Origin: Cyclobacteriaceae bacterium
Lineage (GTDB): Bacteria > Bacteroidota > Bacteroidia > Cytophagales > Cyclobacteriaceae
Assembly (NCBI GenBank): GCA_019638235.1
Contig: JAHBUE010000002.1
Coordinates: 310,001 to 374,000 of the forward strand
Direction of reading: 5' to 3'
DNA: 64,000 nt
A program made the translations under genes and the position numbers. The notes below the pieces were generated by a model. That model did no database searches, was not told the DNA's origin, and worked only from the letters and a program-made list of their open reading frames with translations. This document shows positions 56,937 through 64,000 of this stretch, piece by piece; the stretch's first letter is position 1; each line of letters starts with the position of its first letter.

Positions 56937-57791
56937 TTAATTTTTAGTTAATGAAGTTGATTGGTCTACCGAGCTTATAATGCTGCTTAAAATCTGCCCG
57001 GTTTCATGTTTAAATAAATCGGTGTCCTGTTCAATGTTGTTCAGCCTTGCCTGCAACACTTGCAAATCGTTGCGGTGCTGCTGCTCTAAATATTTGGCAA
57101 AGTCGATGAGCAATTCTTCCATGTACTTACGCTGGTCAGTTGAGTTGAGCGTCATGTAATCTTTTATCATCGAAGCGTTTTCGGCTTGCAACGTGAGCGC
57201 AAACTGCCGTATCTGGTCTTCGGATGCCGCAGAAACTTTTTGAACAAGCCGGTTAAAATCGGCATCTGAACGGTTAGCGAGGTTGCTCTTAATCGACTGG
57301 TCTAACTTCTGCTGCGTTTCCATCCATTGCGTTTGCAACGCAGCATTATGCCGATTAAGCGACTGGTCAATCATATCCTGAACTGCATTGGTCGTAAGCG
57401 ATGACGGTTCACTTTCCGCTACCAAAACCGGTTGTTCTTTCGGCACGCCAAAGCTAACCGTAAGTGTTTGGTTGGTGTACGAAACATGAAGCCCCGTAAG
57501 TTTGCCTATCAGCAAAATAAATGCGAACGAAGCCGCAACGCCAATCAACGACCGGCCAAATGGTGTTTGCCAGAAGTACCGCGTTTTGCGGTCGTCAAAC
57601 ACAATGGGCGGGGCAATCACTTCCTTATCGGGATTTTTTTTCATCACCTCCCGAACAAAGGCCATCGCCTCCAACTCTTTCAATGTTTCCGGGTGTTCTG
57701 CCAGGTAACGTTCCACTCGTTGTTTTTCTTCTCCCTGCAACTCGCCATACATATAGCTTATCAACAGAGATTCATCGGGTTTATAATTCAT
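56937..57791 (-). CDS. Anti-sigma factor-like membrane protein
   Basis: 284 residues. Cytosolic N-terminus (ESLLISYMYGELQGEEKQRVERYLAEHPE) typical of anti-sigma zinc-finger-like helical domains but lacking the HxxxCxxC zinc motif; one membrane helix (LIGVAASFAFILLIGKL at ~88-104); extracytoplasmic helical region. The start overlaps the sigma gene stop by 11 bp. Confidence 0.85.
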   Translation of the reverse strand: MNYKPDESLLISYMYGELQGEEKQRVERYLAEHPETLKELEAMAFVREVMKKNPDKEVIAPPIVFDDRKTRYFWQTPFGRSLIGVAASFAFILLIGKLTGLHVSYTNQTLTVSFGVPKEQPVLVAESEPSSLTTNAVQDMIDQSLNRHNAALQTQWMETQQKLDQSIKSNLANRSDADFNRLVQKVSAASEDQIRQFALTLQAENASMIKDYMTLNSTDQRKYMEELLIDFAKYLEQQHRNDLQVLQARLNNIEQDTDLFKHETGQILSSIISSVDQSTSLTKN

Positions 57792-58413
57792 AACTTACTG
57801 TTTCTCGTGTAATCTTTCTTTTTTCCAAAATCCGTTTCAACGCATCTAATCCGTAATACATACGCGACTTCACCGTGTTTTCAGAAATATTGAGCGCTTC
57901 CGCAATCTCACGAAACTTCAGCCCTTCATATTCCTTCATTATCACCACTTCGCGTTGTTCTACGCTCAACTCCATCAGGCATTGTTGTAGCAACTCGGCC
58001 AGTTCTTGTTGCTGATACTGCCTTTCGGGGTTTTCATTTCTGCGCCCTGTCTGTTCCCAGCCGGGCGAATCTTCGCCATCTGCATTCACCACAACATCAA
58101 ACGAAACAGCCCGTGCACCCTTCATCTTTCTTGCCTCCTCGCGGCAACTGTTCACCGCAATCTTATAAAGCCAGCTTTTAAACCGCCCCGCATCCTGCAA
58201 CGCCTCAATATTCCGGCACATAGAAATAAACGCCTTTTGCGAAGCCTCCATTGCAAGGTCGTGGTCGAGGAAAAACCTGAAACAATAGTTGTAGATGCGC
58301 TTATACCACACCTGCACCAATCGCCCCTGGGCATTCTTGTCCCCCTGCCGGGCGCGCTCAATCAGGGTATCCGAATGCATCAGTGCCATATCCTGTAAAG
58401 TTTCTGCATGCAT
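57781..58413 (-). CDS. ECF sigma factor
   Basis: 210 residues. Region 2: YNYCFRFFLDHDLAMEASQKAFISMCRNIEAL and FKSWLYKIAVNSCREEAR in outline; region 4: FREIAEALNISENTVKSRMYYG. It is the first gene of the sigma, anti-sigma, secreted protein operon that ends at the 55527 terminator. An N-terminal extension of about 15 residues before the sigma domain is in doubt, but an internal ATG at residue 9 or 12 is also possible. Confidence 0.9.
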   Translation of the reverse strand: MHAETLQDMALMHSDTLIERARQGDKNAQGRLVQVWYKRIYNYCFRFFLDHDLAMEASQKAFISMCRNIEALQDAGRFKSWLYKIAVNSCREEARKMKGARAVSFDVVVNADGEDSPGWEQTGRRNENPERQYQQQELAELLQQCLMELSVEQREVVIMKEYEGLKFREIAEALNISENTVKSRMYYGLDALKRILEKRKITRETVSYEL

Positions 58414-58456
58414 GTAACTACGTTTTTTGGCTTGCTTCAGGTTGTTACTGTATTTA

Positions 58457-58481
58457 GGATGAACGGAAAGTTAAAAAAGTT
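58457..58481 (-). promoter_or_regulatory. Candidate ECF promoter of the sigma gene at 58413
   Basis: On the minus strand: AAC (58481-58479), 17-nt spacer, CATCC (58461-58457) followed by TAAAT. Same layout as upstream of the other sigma gene, suggesting autoregulation. Confidence 0.5.
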
Positions 58482-58530
58482 TTAAACAGGCCATGTCATA
58501 AAACCCGCAAGGGCTATCTTAGCGCCCTTT

Positions 58531-59298
58531 ATGAAGAGGCTGATTTCGTTCCTGATTCGCAATGTACCCCGAAAATACCTGCAACGCATAACCGGTTTGG
58601 GGCAAAGCGTGCTGTCCGTAGCCTATGCCGGTAAAAACGTAATGTGCCCGGTATGCGAAAAAAGTTTTCGCAAATTTTTGCCTTACGGCAGAATTAATCC
58701 AAGAGAAAATGCCTTGTGCCCGAACTGCCTCGCATTGGAACGCCACCGGTTATTGTGGCTGTACCTGAAAGAAAAAACCGGTTTCTTCTCCGGCCAGCAA
58801 GCGGTGCTGCACATTGCCCCGGAAGTATGCTACATGAAACATTTTGAAAAACTTCATGGTGCTCAATACATCACAGCCGATATTGAATCTCCGCTTGCCA
58901 AAGTAAAAATGGATATTCACCGGATGCCGTTTGAAGCCAACCACTTTGACGTTGTATTGTGCAACCATGTGCTGGAGCATGTGCAGGACGACAACCAGGC
59001 GTTAAAAGAAATTCATCGTGTGTTAAAGCCGGGCGGCTTTGCCATTTTACAAGTTCCATTTTTTGAACCCGTGCCCGATGAAACTTTTGAAGACAACTCT
59101 ATAACTGACCCTAAGGAACGTGAAAAAATTTTCGGGCAGGACGACCATGTACGCAAGTATGGTAAAGATTATGTTGAACGGATTAACCGGTCGGGGTTAC
59201 AGGCTGTTGCCGATATGTTTGTGCAGGAACTTATGCCCGAAACTGTTGAGCGTTTTAAGTTGCCAAAAGATGAAGTTATTTATAAAGCCATAAAATAA
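58531..59298 (+). CDS. SAM-dependent methyltransferase with zinc ribbon
   Basis: 255 residues. N-terminal zinc-finger-like Cys pairs: CPVCEK near 42 and CPNCLALERHR near 65. The methyltransferase core has YITADIESPLAKVKMDIHRM and DVVLCNHVLEHVQDDNQAL with VLKPGGFAILQVPF (motif post II-III). Substrate unknown. Its stop overlaps the HAD start by one base (TAATG). Confidence 0.85.
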   Translation: MKRLISFLIRNVPRKYLQRITGLGQSVLSVAYAGKNVMCPVCEKSFRKFLPYGRINPRENALCPNCLALERHRLLWLYLKEKTGFFSGQQAVLHIAPEVCYMKHFEKLHGAQYITADIESPLAKVKMDIHRMPFEANHFDVVLCNHVLEHVQDDNQALKEIHRVLKPGGFAILQVPFFEPVPDETFEDNSITDPKEREKIFGQDDHVRKYGKDYVERINRSGLQAVADMFVQELMPETVERFKLPKDEVIYKAIK

Positions 59299-59954
59299 TG
59301 TCGCTCACGTTTGCTGTTGTATTTGATATGGACGGTGTGCTTGTTGACACCAACCCAACTCATAAAATTGCCATTCAGCAATTTTGCACCCGCTACGGGT
59401 TTAACCTTTCGGAAGAAGAACTGCGCACCAACGTTTACGGGCGTACCAACCGCGACTGGATTACCAATCTTTTTGGCACATTACCCGAAGCGCAACTCGA
59501 AGCGTATGCCTTTGAAAAAGAACAACTCTTCCGCGACTTGTATGCACCTATTATTGAATCGGTTAAAGGACTTATTTCATTTTTGGATTTGCTCCGGGCA
59601 AACAACATTCCCCGTTCCATTGCCACCTCTGCCCCGCCTGCCAATGTTGATTTTGTGTTGGAAAAAACCGGCACACGAAAATATTTTGATACCATATTGG
59701 ATGAACGCATGGTAAGCCAGGGCAAGCCCAATCCTGAAATCTACATCAAGTCAGCGAAAGCGCTTAACCTGCCCAATAACCGGTGCATTGTTATTGAAGA
59801 TTCGCTGTCGGGTGTGGCAGCGGCCAAAGCCTCCGGCTCTAAAGTAATTGGCATTACCACCACCCACACCAAAGAAGAACTGCACGATACGAATTTGGTT
59901 ATTGACGATTTTAACGGGCTGACGATTGAGGTTTTGAAAAAGGTGATTTCCTAA
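59298..59954 (+). CDS. HAD-family hydrolase, beta-phosphoglucomutase-like
   Basis: 218 residues. Motif I FDMDGVLVD with D10/D12, motif II SIATSAPPA, motif III SQGKPNPEIYIKSA and motif IV IVIEDSLSGVAAAKA. The GKPNPEIY/EDS pattern is typical of phosphoglucomutase and phosphoglycolate-phosphatase-like HADs. Substrate not determinable; cotranscribed with the methyltransferase. Confidence 0.85.
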   Translation: MSLTFAVVFDMDGVLVDTNPTHKIAIQQFCTRYGFNLSEEELRTNVYGRTNRDWITNLFGTLPEAQLEAYAFEKEQLFRDLYAPIIESVKGLISFLDLLRANNIPRSIATSAPPANVDFVLEKTGTRKYFDTILDERMVSQGKPNPEIYIKSAKALNLPNNRCIVIEDSLSGVAAAKASGSKVIGITTTHTKEELHDTNLVIDDFNGLTIEVLKKVIS

Positions 59955-59995
59955 AAAGGATAGGCTTTACAGGAACCAGCTAAGAAGGATTTTCG

Positions 59996-60003
59996 TAAAT
60001 TTG
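59996..60003 (+). promoter_or_regulatory. Possible -7 box of the second PIN toxin-antitoxin pair
   Basis: TAAATTTG fits TAnnTTTG, 15 bp before the antitoxin start; the -33 box is weak. Confidence 0.35.
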
Positions 60004-60018
60004 TGCAAACATAACATT

Positions 60019-60228
60019 ATGGCCATTGTATTCGGGGCAAACCCCACCATCGAAAAAATAATAGAGGTGATTGAAAATCTCAGCGAACTGGAACAAAAAA
60101 AACTGTTGGCGCAATTGAGAGCAGAACAACTCGTGCAAAAGGGCGTACCTGAAATAACCCAAAACCCTGCCGAGGTACCCATGAAGGTTATCGACCAATG
60201 GAAACACGATAGCCGTAAGAAAAAATGA
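60019..60228 (+). CDS. Antitoxin of a PIN toxin-antitoxin pair
   Basis: 69 residues from the ATG at 60019; the upstream TTG is not needed. Helical start (ANPTIEKIIEVIENLSELEQKKLLAQLRAEQLV) and basic tail (KHDSRKKK). Overlaps the toxin start as ATGA. Antitoxin-first order, the reverse of the other pair at 40347. Confidence 0.75.
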   Translation: MAIVFGANPTIEKIIEVIENLSELEQKKLLAQLRAEQLVQKGVPEITQNPAEVPMKVIDQWKHDSRKKK

Positions 60229-60662
60229 GGAGCAAGCAGTTTGTTTTAGATGCTAACATCTGGATAAGTTACCTCATCTCTAAAAAAGCGGGCATACTTG
60301 CCCAGGCAGTGGCTGCCGAAAAAATTTCTATTTTGTATTGTCCTGAATTAATATCTGAAATCAAAAGGGTGTTGGAATATAATCACCTGAAAGTATATGG
60401 TGCCAACATCAAAGAAGCCGTTAACATGATAAAAATTATAGGTGTTGAATTCGACTTGAAAACACCTGTTCCAAAATACATCCCCACCGATAGCGATGAT
60501 GATTATGTTATCGCCCTTGCACTGCAAACCAATTCTGGTTTTGTTACCAGTGGCGACAGTGATATTTTGAATGAGAAAGAAAACCTCGAAAAGAAATACA
60601 AAAAACTCCGGATTATAACGAAGTCAGAGTTTGAAAACATTATTAAACTCGATAGAAGTTAA
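60225..60662 (+). CDS. PIN-domain toxin
   Basis: 145 residues. Acidic PIN sites: FVLDANIWISYLI (D9), CPELISEIKRVL (E46-like), DDDYVIALAL and TSGDSDIL near the end. Matches the COG1569-type PIN toxins. RNase that would be held by the 69-residue antitoxin upstream. Confidence 0.85.
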   Translation: MRSKQFVLDANIWISYLISKKAGILAQAVAAEKISILYCPELISEIKRVLEYNHLKVYGANIKEAVNMIKIIGVEFDLKTPVPKYIPTDSDDDYVIALALQTNSGFVTSGDSDILNEKENLEKKYKKLRIITKSEFENIIKLDRS

Positions 60663-60702
60663 CTTTCGGATCGTAGTATTTCGTTAACACTTATAAAAAC
60701 CA

Positions 60703-60903
60703 TAAGGCCGCCCGTACAGGGCTTGATTAGACTATACTGTTTTGTTTTTACCATAAGCCACATCCCTACGGGACTCGCTCGTTTACCCCATAGTTGCAAG
60801 TGTTTCGCAGGATTGCCGAACCAACCTTAAGTTCCGTAGGAACGAAACGTATGGTAATAACAACAATAAAAAAAATGCATCAAGTCCTGTAAGGACGGCC
60901 TTA
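60703..60903. repeat. REPIN-like ~200-bp inverted repeat
   Basis: Terminal 25-bp arms, 60703-60727 and 60879-60903, match as inverted copies with 3 differences (TAAGGCCG...CTTGAT pattern). Inside, ~40-nt stretches containing TACCATA and CCTACGG(G/A)ACT recur in inverted orientation. Small palindromes such as TCCC-TAC-GGGA (60763-60773), GTTCC-GTA-GGAAC (60831-60843) and GTCCT-GTA-AGGAC (60884-60896) mark the individual repeat units. No transposase seen. Confidence 0.6.
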
Positions 60904-60932
60904 GATATCCCACGCACTTCATTAATTCTTAT

Positions 60933-60958
60933 GCAGGGTCGCCATTGGCAAACCCTGC
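60933..60958. repeat. Dispersed hairpin, GCAGGGTC family, second copy
   Basis: GCAGGGT (60933-60939) with ACCCTGC (60952-60958), inner GCC-ATT-GGC. Sister of the hairpin at 41672-41697. Confidence 0.55.
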
Positions 60959-61036
60959 GTAAACTAAACCCGTTAACATTTCAATCGAACAACACCTCGT
61001 AACCCGAAACCCGTATCACGAAACCCGAACCCCGGA

Positions 61037-61966
61037 CTATCCCAACTTATCCAACACATCCATCACTTCGCGCACGGCCTTGCGGCTGGCTTCCATAAGC
61101 GCTTTTTCATGCACATTCAAATCCAACTCAATAATCTTCTCAATACCGTTTTTGCCGAGAACAACCGGCACGCCTAAGTAACAATCGGTAATGCCATACT
61201 CGCCATCCAACTGCACACACACCGGAAACACCCTGCGTTGGTCGCGCACAATGGCTTCTACCATTTGCGCAGCCGCAGAACCGGGTGCATACCAGGCAGA
61301 CGTGCCCATTAGTTTCACCAATTCACCACCGCCAACTTTGGTTCTTTCCAAAATCGCGTTCAGCTTATCAGCGTCAATCAACTCCGTTACCGGAATACCG
61401 GCTACGGTTGTATAGCGCGGAAGCGGCACCATGGTATCGCCATGACCGCCCAACAGCATAGCCTGAATATCTTTAGGAGAAATATTTAACGCTTCGGCTA
61501 AGAAGGCACGGTAACGCGCGGTATCAAGAATACCGGCCATACCAAACACTTTGGTGCGTGGAAGTTTTGACGTAAGGTGCGCCTGGTAGGTCATCACATC
61601 CAACGGGTTGGATACTATAATGATGATAGCATCAGACGAATGCCTGATAATATTTTCAGTAACTGATTTAACAATACCGGCATTGGTCCCAATAAGGTCA
61701 TCGCGGCTCATGCCCGGTTTGCGAGGCAAGCCGGAAGTAATCACCACCACATCCGAGCCGGCAGTTTTTGTATAATCGTTGGTTGAGCCGATAGTACGCG
61801 AGTCGTACAGGTCAATCGGGGCTTTTTGCCAAATGTCAAGCGCCTTGCCTTCGGAAACACCTTCTTTAATATCTACCAACACAATTTCGTTGGCAATTTC
61901 GCGATAAGCGAGTACATCGGCACAAGTAGCGCCTACGTTGCCGGCACCTACAACAGTTACTTTCAT
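61037..61966 (-). CDS. mdh: Malate dehydrogenase
   Basis: 309 residues of the LDH-like MDH type. GAGNVGATCADVLAYREIA NAD-binding start, SGLPRKPGMSRDDLIGTN mobile loop with catalytic arginines, and LLGGHGDTMVPLPR with the catalytic His. Interconverts malate and oxaloacetate in the TCA cycle. Confidence 0.97.
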   Translation of the reverse strand: MKVTVVGAGNVGATCADVLAYREIANEIVLVDIKEGVSEGKALDIWQKAPIDLYDSRTIGSTNDYTKTAGSDVVVITSGLPRKPGMSRDDLIGTNAGIVKSVTENIIRHSSDAIIIIVSNPLDVMTYQAHLTSKLPRTKVFGMAGILDTARYRAFLAEALNISPKDIQAMLLGGHGDTMVPLPRYTTVAGIPVTELIDADKLNAILERTKVGGGELVKLMGTSAWYAPGSAAAQMVEAIVRDQRRVFPVCVQLDGEYGITDCYLGVPVVLGKNGIEKIIELDLNVHEKALMEASRKAVREVMDVLDKLG

Positions 61967-62065
61967 AGTAGAGTTATGTTTAAGTTATTGAGAATCATAT
62001 TTTTTGCCTGAAAAGCGTGGCAATTTATCAATCCATACTCCAAAGAAAAAGGATAATCGGGCAAA

Positions 62066-63394
62066 TTATAGCGATACCGAGAGTTTGAGAACATGCCGGG
62101 TTTGGTCGGTTAACTTAAACCGGTTATCAATACGGTGCCCCGCAACCCAGCAAATCTCCCCGCCCGATTCCAGCACTGTAACCAGGCTTTTATCGGCCAA
62201 GCTCACTTTTTCATCCACCAACAGGTCGCTTACTTTTTTGCGCTGTTGCATACCCAGCGGAAAAAAGTAATCACCGGCCTGCCATTGCCGCCAGTGGAGC
62301 GGAAAAGAAATTTTATCGGCATCCAGGAAAGCCGTATAGGGGCTTACCGGTTTTGTCAGCTCCGCACGGGCCTCGTCAATCGAAATCATTTCAATCGTAA
62401 GATTCCATAACCCGATACTCGCATGGGTTTGTTGCTGCGCGATAGATACGGCATCCCACAACGGCACGATTGGCGACACTATCGCGGCATCACGGTCAAC
62501 GATAAGTTCATGAGCCACGCCCGTAAATTTTTTGCCGGGTTGGCCGTGCAGCGCTTCGATAATCTTTTCGCAGGTATCGTAATGAAAGCCGAGGCGATGA
62601 ATTAAGTACCACAACAACGAAGCGCTGTTACTGTATTTTTCAAACGCCTGTTTGGCGATGATGATTTTATCCGCATCGTGCCTTACGAATTGCTGTTGCC
62701 AGTGCCTGAAAGTTTCTTCAAACAATTCGTGTTGTATAGCGTGTTTATCCCAACCGCGCATAACGGTTTGCTCCAATGCAGGATTGAGTTCTTTCAACAA
62801 CGGTAAAACGCTATGGCGGATAAAATTGCGTTCGTAATCTGTTGTTGCGTTGCTTGCGTCTTCGCGCCAGCGCACCTGGTTTTGTGCGGCATACTCCTCA
62901 AGTTGTTTGCGTGTGGCAAACAACAAGGGGCGGATTATCTTCCCGTTCTTTACCGGAATGCCCGCATCAATCGTGTTGCCTTTCGTCCAGTTTAATAAAA
63001 TTGTTTCAACGGAGTCATTGGCATGATGAGCCGTAGCCACGTAATCATATCCTTCACTTTCAACTATATCCTCAAACCATTTGTACCGGAGTTCGCGGGC
63101 AGCCATTTGTATGGATATGCGCTGTTGTGCAGCGTATTCTTTGGTGTCAAAACTGGTAGTATGAAACGGCACATTCAGCGCCTGGGCTTTTTCGCGAACA
63201 AACTGTTCATCATCATCGGCATCGGCATCACGAAGTTTAAAATTGCAATGCGCAACGGCAACGGTAAAACCGGCCTTCACAAACAAATCCAGCATCACCA
63301 TTGAGTCTAACCCCCCACTAACGGCCAACAACACGCGATTACCCGAAGCGCATAGCCAATGTTTATCAATATGGTTCAGAAATTGCTCTAACAC
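62066..63394 (-). CDS. tilS: tRNA(Ile)-lysidine synthetase
   Basis: 442 residues from a GTG at 63394 (LEQFLNHIDKHWL). The open frame extends a further 35 codons past this, but that part overlaps the divergent OstA-like gene and is not conserved. PP-loop AVSGGLDSMVML near 28, AVAHCNFKLRDADADDDEQF and the ATAHHANDSVETILLNW motif near 135, then C-terminal TilS domains ending in KLTDQTRHVLKLSVSL. Adds lysine to the CAU anticodon so that Ile codons AUA are read correctly. Confidence 0.92.
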   Translation of the reverse strand: MLEQFLNHIDKHWLCASGNRVLLAVSGGLDSMVMLDLFVKAGFTVAVAHCNFKLRDADADDDEQFVREKAQALNVPFHTTSFDTKEYAAQQRISIQMAARELRYKWFEDIVESEGYDYVATAHHANDSVETILLNWTKGNTIDAGIPVKNGKIIRPLLFATRKQLEEYAAQNQVRWREDASNATTDYERNFIRHSVLPLLKELNPALEQTVMRGWDKHAIQHELFEETFRHWQQQFVRHDADKIIIAKQAFEKYSNSASLLWYLIHRLGFHYDTCEKIIEALHGQPGKKFTGVAHELIVDRDAAIVSPIVPLWDAVSIAQQQTHASIGLWNLTIEMISIDEARAELTKPVSPYTAFLDADKISFPLHWRQWQAGDYFFPLGMQQRKKVSDLLVDEKVSLADKSLVTVLESGGEICWVAGHRIDNRFKLTDQTRHVLKLSVSL

Positions 63395-63442
63395 GCCCCA
63401 AAGATACCATTCACCCTGAAGTTTTTGGTTAATTTTGACGCC

Positions 63443-64000
63443 ATGCGATTTTTCCTTCTTGTGCTCGTACTGTTCTCGGCCGGCTCTGCCCTCGCGCAAA
63501 GCCGGGTTACACTAAAGCAAGCCGACCAGTTGAGAGGCGGGGTAAAGGATGGCGAACGTTTCGACCGGGTTATCGGGAATGTGATATTTGAACAAGGCCG
63601 AACCACCATTTACTGCGACTCCGCGCTGTTTTACCGGGCAAAAAATACGGTTGAGGCGTTTGGGCATGTGCGGATTATTGAAGGCGATTCCGTAACCATT
63701 ACGTCCAACAAAGCCGATTATGACGGCAACACCCGCATCGCGCGACTGCGCAACAACGTAGTGTTTACCAAATTAGCCCAAGCAACGCTCTACACCGATT
63801 ACCTCGATTTCGACAGGTTGAAAAATGAAGCCTATTATTTTAATGGCGGAAGGTTAGTGGACAGCATCAACACGCTTACCAGCAACAAGGGGTACTACCA
63901 GGTTAACACCAACATGGCATCGTTTAAACGAAATGTAAATGTTAAAAACCCCGACTATACCATGAAGTCGGATTCGCTGCAATATAATTCCGCAACCAAA
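63443..64000 (+). CDS. OstA/LptA-like organic-solvent-tolerance family protein, 5' part
   Basis: 186 codons to the right edge of the window, open throughout, so the gene continues. Signal peptide MRFFLLVLVLFSAGSALAQ. Then the repeating beta-strand units of the LptA/OstA fold: VIGNVIFEQGRTTIYCDSAL, AFGHVRIIEGDSVTITSNKA, ARLRNNVVFTKLAQATLYTD and SFKRNVNVKNPDYTMKSDSL. Involved in lipopolysaccharide transport in the periplasm by family precedent. Divergent from tilS by 48 bp; an in-frame TAATTTTG box (63430) is very close to its start. Confidence 0.88.
   Translation, partial: MRFFLLVLVLFSAGSALAQSRVTLKQADQLRGGVKDGERFDRVIGNVIFEQGRTTIYCDSALFYRAKNTVEAFGHVRIIEGDSVTITSNKADYDGNTRIARLRNNVVFTKLAQATLYTDYLDFDRLKNEAYYFNGGRLVDSINTLTSNKGYYQVNTNMASFKRNVNVKNPDYTMKSDSLQYNSATK

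Larger units (their letters stand above)
60663..61036. other. Gene-free region of nested repeats
   Basis: 374 bp without a convincing gene. It holds a REPIN-like inverted element at 60703-60903 and a hairpin at 60933-60958; otherwise nothing coding seen. Confidence 0.7.

Noticed and set aside
63395..63499. Longer tilS reading frame
   Set aside because: The extra 35 codons overlap the divergent OstA-like gene and are not TilS-like; the GTG at 63394 fits the conserved N-terminus.
1..64000. CRISPR arrays, tRNA or rRNA genes, transposases
   Set aside because: No regular direct-repeat spacing, cloverleaf, rRNA-like stretch or DDE/tyrosine transposase was recognised; this was by reading, not a covariance search.

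Overview
The window looks like a chromosomal stretch of a gliding-type Bacteroidota, most likely order Cytophagales (family not resolvable by eye). Supporting signs are the gldA-gldF-gldG ABC genes, a DUF5916 outer-membrane protein, tandem MacB/FtsX-type permeases of about 800 residues, lipoprotein signal peptides, weak or absent Shine-Dalgarno sequences, and TAnnTTTG -7 promoter boxes (clearest before paaA, with a TTG box 19 nt upstream). No rRNA, tRNA, CRISPR array or transposase gene was seen.

Layout. 1-6300: a type I restriction-modification operon (hsdM 3' end, hsdS, PHP-domain ATPase, small acidic protein, hsdR), followed by 421 bp without a convincing gene that holds a large foldable element. 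6.7-22.5 kb: OmpA-like protein, paaE, DUF5916 protein, purB, molybdopterin-fold protein, dnaN, then gldA-gldF-gldG-DUF4340, a thiol-redox protein, a small unknown protein, a DUF1801 protein and a polyprenyl diphosphate synthase. 22.6-29 kb: ion transport and respiration (corA, a Ca2+/cation antiporter, NDH-2, kup). 29.1-36.7 kb: three tandem MacB/FtsX-like permeases, two of them preceded by copies of the same 160-bp stem-loop spacer. 38-44 kb: the phenylacetyl-CoA epoxidase operon (TetR regulator, paaA, paaB, paaC, DinB protein, paaD), interrupted between paaB and paaC by a PIN toxin-antitoxin pair and two orphan genes. 44-58.5 kb: cell-envelope genes, with two ECF sigma/anti-sigma pairs on opposite strands bracketing a ceramidase-like hydrolase and a HlyD-MacB-TolC export operon. 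58.5-64 kb: methyltransferase, HAD phosphatase, a second PIN toxin-antitoxin pair, a REPIN-like repeat, mdh, tilS and the start of an OstA/LptA-like gene.

How the genes connect. PaaA, B, C, D and E together make the ring-1,2-epoxidase that opens aerobic phenylacetate breakdown; here paaE lies 31 kb from the others on the opposite strand. The TetR gene just upstream of paaA probably represses through a perfect 7-bp inverted repeat that sits between the -33 and -7 boxes of the paaA promoter. The two ECF sigma genes each have an upstream AAC-N17-CATC(C/T)TA element, and a similar element precedes an unrelated unknown gene at 20.6 kb, so a small envelope-stress regulon is plausible.

Most interesting points: the PHP-ATPase plus small protein embedded between hsdS and hsdR, a candidate accessory defence effector; the duplicated, synonymously diverged 3' end of paaB flanking a toxin-antitoxin cassette; and the duplicated stem-loop leader with one covarying base pair in front of two tandem permease genes.
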